Source: Clonostachys chloroleuca (Eukaryota > Ascomycota > Sordariomycetes > Hypocreales > Bionectriaceae). Taken from it: a DNA stretch of 64,000 nt. The notes beneath the pieces were generated by a model that worked only from the letters and a program-made list of their open reading frames with translations, was not told the origin of the DNA and ran no database searches. The stretch is from assembly GCA_037952775.1 (NCBI GenBank), contig JBANAY010000003.1, positions 18,352,001 to 18,416,000 on the forward strand. Reading direction: 5' to 3'. Numbering within the stretch: the first letter of the stretch is position 1; each line of letters begins with the position of its first letter. Position numbers and translations under genes: made by a program. Positions 23,644-33,638 of this stretch are shown piece by piece.

Positions 23644-24881
23644 ATGTCCCGCCATCGTACCCGGGCTGGTACATCGGCCCCGTCATCGTCTGGAAGTCCA
23701 GCGTCCAGAGGCTCCGGTTCCACCACCGAACTTGCCTACGATCCGCCTTCCTTTCCACTCAATCGAACAGCCTATTCATTGCTTGGCGACCTCTCCCGTT
23801 CTCAGGAAACAGCATACAAGAACCAGATCCGCGGCTCGTTACATGCATTAGGTCACAGCGTTTACGACTTGCAAGATCGTCTCCAAACCCAGCGTCAACG
23901 GTTACAACAGCTACAAACTCGCCGAGAGGAGCGTGGGATTGTGTCTCCCGATGAAGCTCGGCTCACTTCCCATGTTCAAAGCCTTGAACGGCAGGTAGAC
24001 CGACTTACCAATCTTGCCGAGGCTGCTGTGCGAGACGTCATCGATCAAAGAATAGAGCTGGAGGATAATGGCGCTGTACTCGACAAGATCTACCAGGACG
24101 CTCCCAATGACCAGAGTAACACGAATGGTGCTGTAACTCGCCGGCAACGTCGTGTCAATGAGACTACAGGAGAGGCGGAAGAAGAGGATGGAGATAATAA
24201 GGATGAGGACGAGATTGACCAACCACCACCGAAGAGCATCCTGGACACATACAGGGAAGAGCGGATCGCCAAGAAGGATGATCACACCTCCAAGGACATG
24301 TACCGACGGTATGGCACGGAAAATGACTACAATGCCTTCAAGAAACTATGGCACAGTGGCATGGCTGGCCAGGATGGACCGCCACTCCCCGATCCAAGCA
24401 AGTGGTTCCGTGCCGACGGGACTCCAATCATGGGCACATCGATCGAACAGCTTTCCGGAGAAAGCGCCATGGATGATGACATAGCTGTTGCTCGCGAGGT
24501 TATCAGCCTCACCTGCCCACTATCGCTTCGACAATTGGAAGAACCGTACAGCAACCATAAGTGCAAGCACACATTCGAGAGGAGTGCTATCCTCGATTAC
24601 CTTAACGGATCAAGAGGCCCGCAGCAATGCCCACAAACCGGGTGTTCGCAGGTCTGTTGCCCTTGACATATCCCATCCTCGTACAAGTGCTAACATGCAT
24701 ACAATAGACGTTTAAAAGATCGGATTTTGCTGCAGATTTCTACCTCGACGAAGTCATTCTCCGCCAGATTCAACGTGCTAAGCAGATGAATGAAGATTGC
24801 GAGATGGATGTTGACTCTGATGATGATGTTCGGGACCAGTCAGTGATAGCGGGCCCTGAGCGTGTGATGCGAAGGGGGTAA
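23644..24881 (+). CDS. nse2: Nse2/Mms21 SUMO E3 ligase of the Smc5-Smc6 complex
   Basis: Nse2 attaches SUMO to repair and cohesion proteins as a subunit of Smc5-Smc6 in the nucleus. Two exons (23644-24651, 24708-24881) encode 393 residues. After a Ser/Gly-rich start, residues 60-160 are Gln/Arg/Leu-rich and probably coiled coil, the part that docks on Smc5. The SP-RING lies at about 287-345: ISLTCPLSLRQLEEPYSNHK starts it, with Cys291, Cys307, His309, Cys329 and Cys334 visible, and TFKRSDF follows directly across the intron. An acidic segment (residues 180-200, EEEDGDNKDEDE) and an acidic C-terminal patch (DVDSDDDV) flank it. The intron splits the RING just before TFKRSDF, so a gene model stopping at 24666 would lose its end. 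It converges on coq3. Confidence 0.93.
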
Positions 24882-25328
24882 AGCAGGAGTTGGCAGATCG
24901 CTCCAAAAGAGAACCTCTTTGAGCGATGGAGATAGTAACAATAACAAGATACCCCAGGCTGTCGATGATAGGCCTGCTTTCTAACCCGTGCGAATTACCC
25001 TTTTCAAGGGTATTTGTTTTGATGGCTGATTTGTTGATGATCGAGAAACACCCGGCACTGGTTTCCAAGCCTGATTACTCAAGGATCACAGCAAAGAATC
25101 ATTGGCCAGCCCCAGGCCTAGATGCTTTCTTCCCATATCCTTCTGGTACATGAACCTATCAGGCACTCAATTCGCACCAACACATTCCACCATGAGACGC
25201 TCGCCTCATTATGCATTACGATACATCTAGTATACAACTGAAGTGTACAGTCCGAGCCAGTCGGGTTCGTTTCAGCCCCCCCCCCCCCCCCCCCCCAATT
25301 TTTCCAAATTAGAAACAATATTGCACCC
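24882..25328. other. Convergent intergenic region nse2/coq3 with a 21-C run
   Basis: Only 3' sequences of the two flanking genes are expected here. The notable feature is an uninterrupted run of 21 C at 25276-25296. Nothing else was recognised. Confidence 0.5.
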
Positions 25329-26236
25329 TTAGGGAAAGTCCCTTCTCACAGCAAAGAAGTAGTTTCCAACTTTTTCACTGCCACGGACTTGCTTCCACCC
25401 GAGCCCTGGGACGTACACGACTCCCATCACTCGAGGGCTATTCCAGCCCTTGTCCATGAAGAACCGGCGAAGCTCGTCCTCGTCGAGGTACTTGTTCCAA
25501 TCATGGGTGCCCTTAGGCACGATCTTGAGGATGTCCTCCGCAATCAGGTTCGTGGTGAGCCAGCTCATCCACGTCCTCGCGATGGTGCTCATGACCAGCC
25601 AGCCCCCGGCTTGACAAACGGCTGGACCTTCTCCAGAAAGGCGCCGGGCTGGTCAATGTGCTCAATCACCTCGAACACCGACACGATATCGTAGCCCTCG
25701 CCCTCCTTCTTGGGCACCTCCAGCTGCTCGATCGAGCTGTTCCTGTACTCGAGCTTCCGGCTGAGGCCCGGGTCCTTGCGCGCGTGCGCCTTGGCGACGG
25801 CCAGGACGGACGGGGTCGGGTCTATAGCGAGGACGCTGCGGGTTGAGCGCAGGCGGGCGGCGCTCTCAGCGAAGATGCCACCTCCGCATCCGATGTCCAG
25901 GTACGAGAGGGTTTCGTTGCGGGGTTCGAGCTGCGAGTCGAGGCATGCGTTTATGAAATCGTGACGTAGGGGGTTCATCAAGTGAAGCAGTCGCGAGGAG
26001 CCATGGGGATCCCACCACTCAGAGGCGAGCTCGGCGAAGTGGGAAACCTCCTCTGGGTTCACTGAGGAGAAGGATGGATTGGGGTTGGAGGTCGAGTGGC
26101 ATCGCGAGGGGAGCACCACATGGGCGGGCCGAAGAATTGTTGGTGCCTGTCTGGGGGTGGCGAGGTGTGTCCGAGGCAGGATTCTCTTCGGTACCGCTCG
26201 GAGTTGGGTTGCCGCTGACCGAGATACGGGAGGCAT
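25329..26236 (-). CDS. coq3: Coq3 O-methyltransferase of ubiquinone synthesis, frame broken once
   Basis: Coq3 performs both O-methylations of the ubiquinone ring in the mitochondrial matrix. The first 45 residues are rich in Arg, Ala and Pro without acids, a typical presequence. Mature-protein landmarks are VNPEEVSHFAELASEWWDPH, LLHLMNPLRHDFI, the SAM-binding motif LDIGCGGG at 113-120, and SVFEVIEHIDQPGAFLEKV. The frame then ends prematurely at FVKPGAGWS. The expected continuation WLVMSTIARTWMSW, followed by IVPKGTHDWNKYLDEDEL, is present in the next frame and runs to the TAA at 25331-25329. One base is missing from a five-base C run (25603-25607 on the plus strand); a sixth would restore the invariant K-P-G-G-W. 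Everything else is intact, so a sequencing error is likely. No introns. Divergent to rib3. Confidence 0.92.
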
Positions 26237-27027
26237 GGTGGTGGTATTATGGACTGGACGGATGTCTGCTCTTGGAGCTTGTCAACGAAATCCCGGAACT
26301 GGGACTTTGCTCGGACGCTGGATGAGGTTTAGCCTCACCCGGCGCCTTGGACCCTGGTATCGATAACGGTGAATGAATCAGTTGATCTACCCTAAAGCTT
26401 GAGGCATCGTGGATGACCAAGCAAATCAAGAGACAGACTGTTTGTCAGCGCCAGTCAGCATACTGAGGCGGTCTCTAATCTCTATTAGTTTCCAATCTGC
26501 CCTTTGCACATTCATACCGGGCCCTAAAATTAAAATAACGTATGTTTGCACATAGAGCGGCCCCTGCTTATATAATAACCGCGCGTTCATATGCGATGAT
26601 GATCAATTTGATGTGGAATACCGGCAGTGGCCGAGACCGAGGGATACCGGTTTCTCCACACCCTCTCGGAACCTGCAATGCAGTTTTGGCCTAGAACCCT
26701 TGTGATCAAGACCCCGATGTCGCCTTGGCGTGCCTGGTTGTGACTCTCCATTTTCGTGTTCCTTTTCTTTTCTACACTGTCTTTCTCATCCTCTGCCTTC
26801 TCCTCTCTCCAACTCAGTGTCTGCTGTTACAATCCCCTCCAGCGAAAAGGGCTGTCCAATAGTTCAATTGCGCCATTCTTGTTCCGCCAGGACCCTTCCC
26901 ACATCTGCCCCTCCACTTCGGTTCCGGCGGGGTTCCGTAGTAGATCTGTCGCCAACTTTCTCCCAGCGACAACTCCTCTCCTCCAGGACACAGCCCAGTG
27001 CGCCGGTATAACACAATTGCCTCCAAG
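26237..27027. other. Divergent promoter region coq3/rib3
   Basis: The 790 bases hold both promoters. The rib3-proximal part (26740-27020) is strongly CT-rich, as fungal leaders often are; an AT-rich TATA-like stretch lies at about 26528-26580. No further gene was recognised. Confidence 0.45.
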
Positions 27028-27807
27028 ATGCCTTCCTCCACGTTGGACCAGAGTCAATTCGACTCCATCCCCTCCTGCATCGAGTCCTTCAGTAGGTTTC
27101 CGCGCTTCCGGAACCCCCCAAGCTGCACTCAGAATCGCATAGACACTAACCGAACCGCCCGGAGTACAGAGAACGGTGAATTCCTCGTCGTCCTCGACGA
27201 CCCCTCGCGCGAGAACGAAGCCGACCTCATCATCGCCGCCGACAGCATCACCAAGGAGCAGATGGCCTTCATGGTCCGCCACTCCTCCGGCCTCATCTGC
27301 GCCCCCATCAGCGCCGCCCTGACGGAGAAGTACGCCCTGCCCCAGATGGTCGCCAAGACCGAGGACCCCCGCGGCACCGCCTACACCGTCTCCGTCGACG
27401 CCTCCCACGAGTCCGTCACCACGGGCATCAGCGCCCACGACCGCTCCCTCGCCTGCCGCACCCTCGCCGACCCGTCCGCCACCGCCGCCAGCTTCCGGCG
27501 GCCGGGCCACGTCCTGCCTCTGCTCTCGCGCCCCGGTGGTGTCCGCCTCCGCAGGGGCCACACCGAGGCCACCACCGAGTTCTGCCGCCTGGCCGGCAAG
27601 GTCGAGGCGGGCGTGATATGCGAGCTAGTCGACGACGGGCAGGTCGTACCGGGGAGGGCCATCCACACCGACCCGGGGATGCTGCGCGGCGAGGCCTGCG
27701 TCGCCTTTGCCAGGAAGTGGGGGATCAAGGTCTGCACCATTGCCGACCTGGTCGACTACGTGGAGAAGACGGAGGGGCCTCTCCAGCTCAACGGGTCTGG
27801 GGAGTAA
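27028..27807 (+). CDS. rib3: 3,4-dihydroxy-2-butanone 4-phosphate synthase (RIB3)
   Basis: RIB3 converts ribulose 5-phosphate to formate and the four-carbon unit that becomes the xylene ring of riboflavin. Two exons (27028-27091, 27170-27807) give 233 residues, close to the length of single-domain fungal enzymes. The intron splits the codon after IESF, restoring FKNGEFLVVLDDPSRENEAD, in which RENEADL is the metal- and substrate-binding segment. Further signatures are HSSGLICAPI, SVTTGISAHDRSLACRTLAD, FRRPGHVLPLLSR, and GHTEATTEFCRLAG with the conserved catalytic His and Glu. No GTP cyclohydrolase II domain is fused, unlike many bacteria. The gene is markedly GC-rich at third positions, which produces a long antisense open frame that is an artefact. 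Confidence 0.95.
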   Translation: MPSSTLDQSQFDSIPSCIESFSRFPRFRNPPSCTQNRIDTNRTARSTENGEFLVVLDDPSRENEADLIIAADSITKEQMAFMVRHSSGLICAPISAALTEKYALPQMVAKTEDPRGTAYTVSVDASHESVTTGISAHDRSLACRTLADPSATAASFRRPGHVLPLLSRPGGVRLRRGHTEATTEFCRLAGKVEAGVICELVDDGQVVPGRAIHTDPGMLRGEACVAFARKWGIKVCTIADLVDYVEKTEGPLQLNGSGE

Positions 27808-28406
27808 GAGCAGAGGCGGCGTTGGGAGGCGGGTTACCACGGAGAGGAAAGCTTAAAAAAGGATAAAAAAAAGAAGGACGTAACTACTTAGTCAGACTGA
27901 TAGACTGACATAGATAAGGGGTCAATAGGCACGGTTTGGCGTTTTTGTAAATGCTGTAGATTATCATCACTCGTCTCGATGCGATTTATGTCCTGTTCGT
28001 GTGAATATGCAGGTGGGGGACTGTCACATGTACAGCTTGACACTTGAGACCTAGAGGACCCAGTAATCCATGCAATGGGAAAGTCAATGCAATTGACAAT
28101 TTTCTGAAATTAACAGTTTTCAACCGATGAAGTATGCTTATTCAAAACCCTATCCTAACAAAGCCTTTATGCCAATTCTCATGATTTTAGTGGAAATACA
28201 CTCCGGAACGCCATGGCTAGATGATGATGGCATAGAATGCCCTGATGCCCCGGGGAGATGGAAGTAGGAAAAGAAAAATCCAACTCATACTTTTTCCAAA
28301 ATATGTGGACTGTGTGTTTGGACACATGTGTGTGTCTAATCGACATCTACGATGAATGTTACCCGCGTTGCTTTGAACGAAAAAGTTCCAGACTGGAATG
28401 ACTGCT
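27808..28406. other. Convergent intergenic region rib3/ataxin-10 homologue
   Basis: Only the 3' sequences of the two flanking genes are expected in these 600 bases. An A-rich run lies at 27854-27873. Nothing else was recognised. Confidence 0.5.
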
Positions 28407-31373
28407 TTAGGCCATAAAGTCTTCCTCGATATTGGCACGATTGCCCGCATTGTTCAAAGTAAGCTCAGCGGTCCTTTTGAGAAGGTCGTCGGCCTCCTGG
28501 GCCGCCTCACGTTCCAGAACAGGCTCGCCCTTGGAATTAGAGCGCACCTGAACCTTCACTTCCCCCAAGATGCCGTCCACTCGAATCGTAGATACAGTCG
28601 TGCCACCGGGCGGGGGCTTCAGATTAGGCTGTGGCGCAAGACTGACGAGCTCGCGGAAAAACGCATTGGCAGTCTCACAGCCATCCAAGAGCCACTTGAG
28701 GCAGATGGTAACCCGCTCCTTGGCAAACGGGTTGTGATCGTCGTAAGCGCAGCAATTCAGTAGAGGCACGATACCATTCCATTGAACAACCTGGAGCTGA
28801 ACCTTTGCGTTGCCGGGGCTGCTCTGGCCTGCTGGGGGCTGAAGCAAGGTAGCTAGAATTGTAAACAGCTGTCCCTTGATGCCAGCCCAAGGGAACTTGT
28901 GTGCAGGTTCCTGTAGAGGTGGCGGGGGTGGTGATGGAGACCGACTGTCACTGCCTGTAGCGTATGGCCGTTCAACCATCGGGTTGCTATCACCACCATT
29001 GCCCTTGTTCTTGCTATTTCCATTTTGTCCTTGTGGTGTTCTCTTTGGGAGCTCGACGAGCGGTTTCTTCAGCACAGCGGCTTCCAGCCCGTTAAGGATC
29101 ACCAAAAGGTCATAGACTGCCTCCCAATCGATCAACTCATTTCGGGTGTCCTGCGACTCGGCAACGGTGGTCAGGAAATCAAGGTACTGCGCCAATCCGT
29201 CTCTCGCCCTTTCCATATCCCAAGTGTCAACTGGGAACTCTGCAGGATCGCAATGGCCTTCTCGAATTTGTGCTTGGAGATGCATCAGCGCAGCACACTC
29301 AGGCACAATTCGAGTGCGGAAAATCCCGAAGAAAAAGTGCATCAGCTTAATGTCCTTTGAATCTTCAGACTTTTGACCTGGAGGTACGGTTGCGTTTGCT
29401 CGTGCCCGGAACATGTGGTTGACCAATCGTAACAGAACTGTCTGGGCAGGAGAAATGATGTCCTTGGGGATTCTCAGGCCGTTCCACGCATAGGGGATCA
29501 GCGCACTGTGATGAATCGCCTCCACAATCTGCGTCGTCACCTGGAAGATGAGGGACTGCTCATCCTTTTCCCAGACAGCGATGAACACGAGCATCTCACG
29601 AAGCAAGCTCTTCCCACAATCCAAGGCGAGGAACATCCGACAGCGAGTCTTTTGCAGATTTTCTCCGGCCCTAGTAAGGCCGCAACCCGCATTATCTAGA
29701 ATGCAGGATTTGACAATCATGTGCAGCGCTTCGATTTGCTTGGGGTCCAGAATATTAGGAATCTCAGTCAAAAGACCAGTCAAAGGGCCGTCTCCATAGG
29801 ACTCATCATCATCTGCATCCTCATCATCGATCATGTCATCCACGTAATCATGTGGGTAGTCATGGTCGTGATGATGGTGATGGTGATGATGATGGTGGTG
29901 ATGCGGGCAGTCCAGATCATGTTCGTCGCTTTCATGCCCGTGGTCGTGGTCGTGATCATGGTCATGGTCATGGTCGTGGTCATGGCTATGATCGTGTGAG
30001 TCATCATGATCCTCATCCTCATGATGGTGACACTCGTGACATTCAGGGCAGTGCTCAGTATCTGAATAATCGGCCTCTGCGACCACTGAAGGAGGAGAAT
30101 GTTCGCCTTGGTAGGAGTGAGCATATCGGTGCACGATGTTTTGCTTGCAATGATCGAGACGTGATTTCGCGACTTCGGTGGTGGGCATTCCGACAATGTA
30201 CTGATCGTAATTGGGGTCACGAGCCCGGAGCCACCAGGTGTCAATCTCTCTCGAAACTCGGCCGTAGACCTTGTCTTGCTCATACTTGTCGGACTCGTCT
30301 GGGTTCCAAACCGGACTGATCTTTTCCTCCGGCATACCCACTGAGTCAATGTCCTCCGGGACCATCTCGTCAGGAAGCCAATTCCATGCCAAGGGTCTGA
30401 TGGGAGCGAGGTTTCCTGGAGGCTTGTCCGCATGGTTCGTAGCGTAGTCTTTCAGCAGCCTCCTTGCCGTAGGACACATTTTGGAGTTGCGATCAAGCCA
30501 ATGCTGGGTCTGCTGCTTTGCCACATCAGGGCGGAACCCGGACCCATCGCCCTCGTCGGAACCTGGGTATACTCCATCGTCGTCAAATAGAACGTCAAAC
30601 CAGAATGACATCTTGTTCCTGTCGTGCTTCGCTGTCCAGTTGTGAGCCTGCTGCAACGAGGTGACGAGGAGCTTTTTGTCTATTTATTGTCAGTTTTACT
30701 TTATACGGCAAGGTTGGATCGCCATGGTGTCCTTACAATGCTCAGTGACTTCCGCGAGCTTATTCCTCTGGGCTTCATCCAAAATCTCGCCGTCATATCC
30801 TTTACTAGTGACGTTGACGCATAAAATAATAGTCTGATATACCATCTGATCAAAGTGTACGGCAGCACAGATATCTTGAGGGACCTCGGGTTCGGCGTTG
30901 ACAAGTAGATTACGTGCTATGTGCATCAATTTGATCAACGTGGTGAGATCTTCCTTGATCGTGCCGTGGTTTAGGACGATAAGTCCTGTGCTCTCTTGGG
31001 GGCTCACGCCCTTCTCTGGGTCGTTCAAACTCGAAAGCGGTCCAACAGACCTGGTAGTCAAGCTAGGGATGGCAGCCGCGAATATTCTAGTCAGCCATAT
31101 CCAGATGGCGACGTTTCGAGAAAGGGCCTCCCTAGACTTCCTACAGGTGTGTGTCTTCTCCAAGGTCTTGGAAACCATGGAGGCCACCTTTACCGAGGTC
31201 AGAGGGCCCATGGGAGGAGATTGGGTAAAATGGCCTTCAAGGCAAACAAGCGCAGCTGAGAAGCATCGCTCCTCGATGGTCTCACTTGAAGACTCATCAT
31301 CCTGCACTTCCGGCGATACCTGGGACAACGGATCTGATTCTTGCGGCCGTGGCACGCTAGCTTCGGCATCCAT
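28407..31373 (-). CDS. Ataxin-10 / CTR86-family protein with a large His/Asp-rich insertion
   Basis: Two exons (31373-30737, 30679-28407) encode 969 residues, joined through EHY-KKLLV. Near the C-terminus, WNGIVPLLNCCAYDDHNPFA with KERVTICLKWLLDG (about residues 875-915) is the ataxin-10 domain signature, known from human ataxin-10 and yeast Ctr86. The rest is helical and repeat-like, as expected for armadillo-type folds. The cellular role in fungi is poorly defined; cytokinesis-related functions are proposed for other members. Residues about 422-490 form an unusual insertion: HCPECHECHHHEDEDHDD, then alternating His-Asp pairs, then twelve consecutive histidines, then acidic residues. It is encoded at about 29800-30055 and could bind metal ions. 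A low-complexity Pro/Ser segment (SRSPSPPPPPLQEP) lies further on. Family assignment rests mainly on the C-terminal motif. Confidence 0.78.
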
Positions 31374-32441
31374 GTTGATGCGCTGGCTCTTGGGCTGGCT
31401 GGTATTCCGTCAAAGCCCCGATGGTCAGTACTCCAGTTAAGTCGATGACCCTCGGCTGCCTTCAAATGTTGGTGAAACTCGGCAGAAGTATGTTGAAAAT
31501 TGGGCCACACAAGAGAAAAAATATGTAAGTGGCGGGGCTCTCCGACCGTAGCCGTGTGTTGACTGCTGGTAGTGAGCTTTGGTAAGCAAATTTGTCAATG
31601 CCACGGGTTTCCCTTTCCCCGGTAAAAGAGAGCAAGAAATGATGAGTATCAAAAAGAAAGCCCGTTCATGAGAATAGAATAAGTATTCGAGCTAGCCATC
31701 TGCGCATGTGGATGGATGTGTATAACTGTACCTGCAGCCGCTTCGTTGCACCAAATATTCACAGGCTGCTTAAGTAATCAGTTCCAGCTTGCCCCACCCT
31801 CTATAGGGCGAGCACCACTCAGTCGTAATTGTTCAGCTGCCTATAGCACCTATCAGAGTTATTATTACCCCGCCATCAGACTTCATGACAGACGAGGGGC
31901 AATCCGTCTCTGCCGCAACTTCTTTGAGTGCTACGTTTGGATGCCACATATTTGCCTCAAGGGAAAATCTCTGTTCCCACTAACATTGATATCCTGTAGA
32001 GCCATCTCACACTCGAATTGAGTCGCTTTAATTAAAAGTATCTAGATAGAGAGCACGCCCCGTGCGGTGGAAAAACCTTGTCATTGGCGTTTAAAAAAAA
32101 CGGGAGCTGTAGAACGCCGCATTATTAATTAAGCCCAGAGAACAACACGGAGATCCGCTCGTGAGATTAGAGCCCAACCTGTTCTGGCCAATTACAGCTC
32201 TTCTAGTTGGCTGGACCTCCACGCTCTCGCGTCATTTCTGTTCCGCAGCTCCCTTCCTTATCCTTACATATATGGTGGGGTAGCGATAGATCAAGCGTTT
32301 TTTGTACCATTTGCGATCACAGAGTATTAGATTCTTTGCCTTTGGTGAGTCGGCCTCATAGAGTGCTCCCCAGCTCATGATTGGGCAGTGAGATGCCAGT
32401 CTCGCTAACTGTTCTCCCAGAAGTGACTTTATTCATCCACA
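31374..32441. other. Divergent promoter region ataxin-10 homologue/MTAP
   Basis: This 1.07 kb region holds both promoters. It has several TTAATTAA-like AT-rich patches (32028-32042, 32120-32134) and TATATA near 32267. Frames are under 105 codons and unlike known proteins. Confidence 0.45.
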
Positions 32442-33638
32442 ATGTCTTCCCTTCCTACCACCTTTGACAGTATGTCTTGAACCTTCACTATCCTCTCTGT
32501 AACCCTTTTATTTCCGTGAAGAGTTCTCACTCCGTGAGAATTTCAATGGAGAAAGAAAGGGGAGGAGCTTCACATGTACATATACTGAGAGTTCACGGCA
32601 GAGCCCGTCTCCATCGCCGTCATTGGCGGCACTGGTCTTGGCCAACTCGAGGGCTATGAGCCTATTGCTGTCCTCAACCCCGTCACACCCTGGGGCTCGC
32701 CCGCATCGCCAATTCAGATCCTGGCTCACAACGGAACTCACATTGCCTTCCTCGCCCGCCACGGTGTTCACCATCAGTACGCACCCCATGAGGTCCCCAA
32801 CCGTGCCAACATCGCCGCCCTGAGGCACATTGGCGTTCGCACCATCATCGCCTTCACCGCCGTCGGCTCCCTCCAGGAGGAGATCAAGCCGATGGACTTT
32901 GTCATCCCCGATCAGGCTATCGACCGCACCAAGGGAATTCGCCCTTTCACCTTCTTCGAGGGTGGTGTGGTCGGCCACGTCGGCTTTGCTGACCCCTTCG
33001 ACAAGCACCTCGCCCAGGTCATCAAGACCTGCGCGGCGCACCTTGACGGCGATGGTGTCGTCCTCCATGAGAAGGGAACTGTTATCTGTATGGGTACGTT
33101 AGCCATCCGTGTTTTCCCCCTTCCCCATAGACTTGCTTTTCTACAGCACTTCCCCCCTTGAACTCTTGAAATCCTATTTTCTCCTACCGCACAATATAGC
33201 AGGAAATGTCTTCTGATAATTCGATCAACAGAGGGACCCCAATTCTCTACTCGCGCAGAGTCCCACATGTACCGATCCTGGGGCGGATCCGTGATCAACA
33301 TGTCCACCCTCCCCGAGGCCAAGCTGGCCCGCGAGGCCGAGATCGCCTACCAGAGCATCTGCATGGCCACCGACTACGACTGCTGGCACTCGTTCGAGGA
33401 CGTCAACGTCGAGCTCGTCATCAAGTACATGAAGTCCAACGTCGGCAACGCGAAGCGGCTCATCGCGGGCGTCCTCGACCAGCTCTCCAAGGCCGAGCAC
33501 AGCGACCTCGTCCAGGCCAAGCACTGGGCCGGCGCGAGCCAGGGCGCCGTCAAGTTCATGACCAAGCCCGAGGGGCGCGACCCGGAGGCCGTAAAGAGGG
33601 TCGACTACCTCTTCCCTGGGTTCTGGGAGTCCTCATGA
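32442..33638 (+). CDS. S-methyl-5'-thioadenosine phosphorylase (MTAP)
   Basis: MTAP splits methylthioadenosine, a by-product of polyamine synthesis, into adenine and methylthioribose 1-phosphate, the first step of methionine salvage. Three exons (32442-32469, 32602-33093, 33232-33638) give 308 residues, the usual length for eukaryotic enzymes. The 28-base first exon encodes MSSLPTTFD. The phosphate loop IGGTGLGQLEGY is followed by ARHGVHHQYAPHEVPNRANI (phosphate and ribose contacts), FTAVGSLQEEIKPMDFVIPD and DRTKGIRPFTFFEGG. Exon 3 opens with the conserved EGPQFSTRAESHMYRSWGG and INMSTLPEAKLAREAEI, then the base-binding MATDYDCWH. All three family blocks are intact. It is adjacent to, and divergent from, the ataxin-10 homologue. 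Confidence 0.95.

Noticed and set aside
26827..27561. 244-codon minus-strand frame opposite rib3
   Set aside because: A Gly/Asp/Val-rich shadow caused by the high third-position GC of rib3 on the other strand.
29831..30433. 200-codon alternative minus-strand frame over the His-rich tract, and a plus-strand frame opposite it
   Set aside because: Low-complexity shadows of the ataxin-10 homologue's His/Asp repeat.
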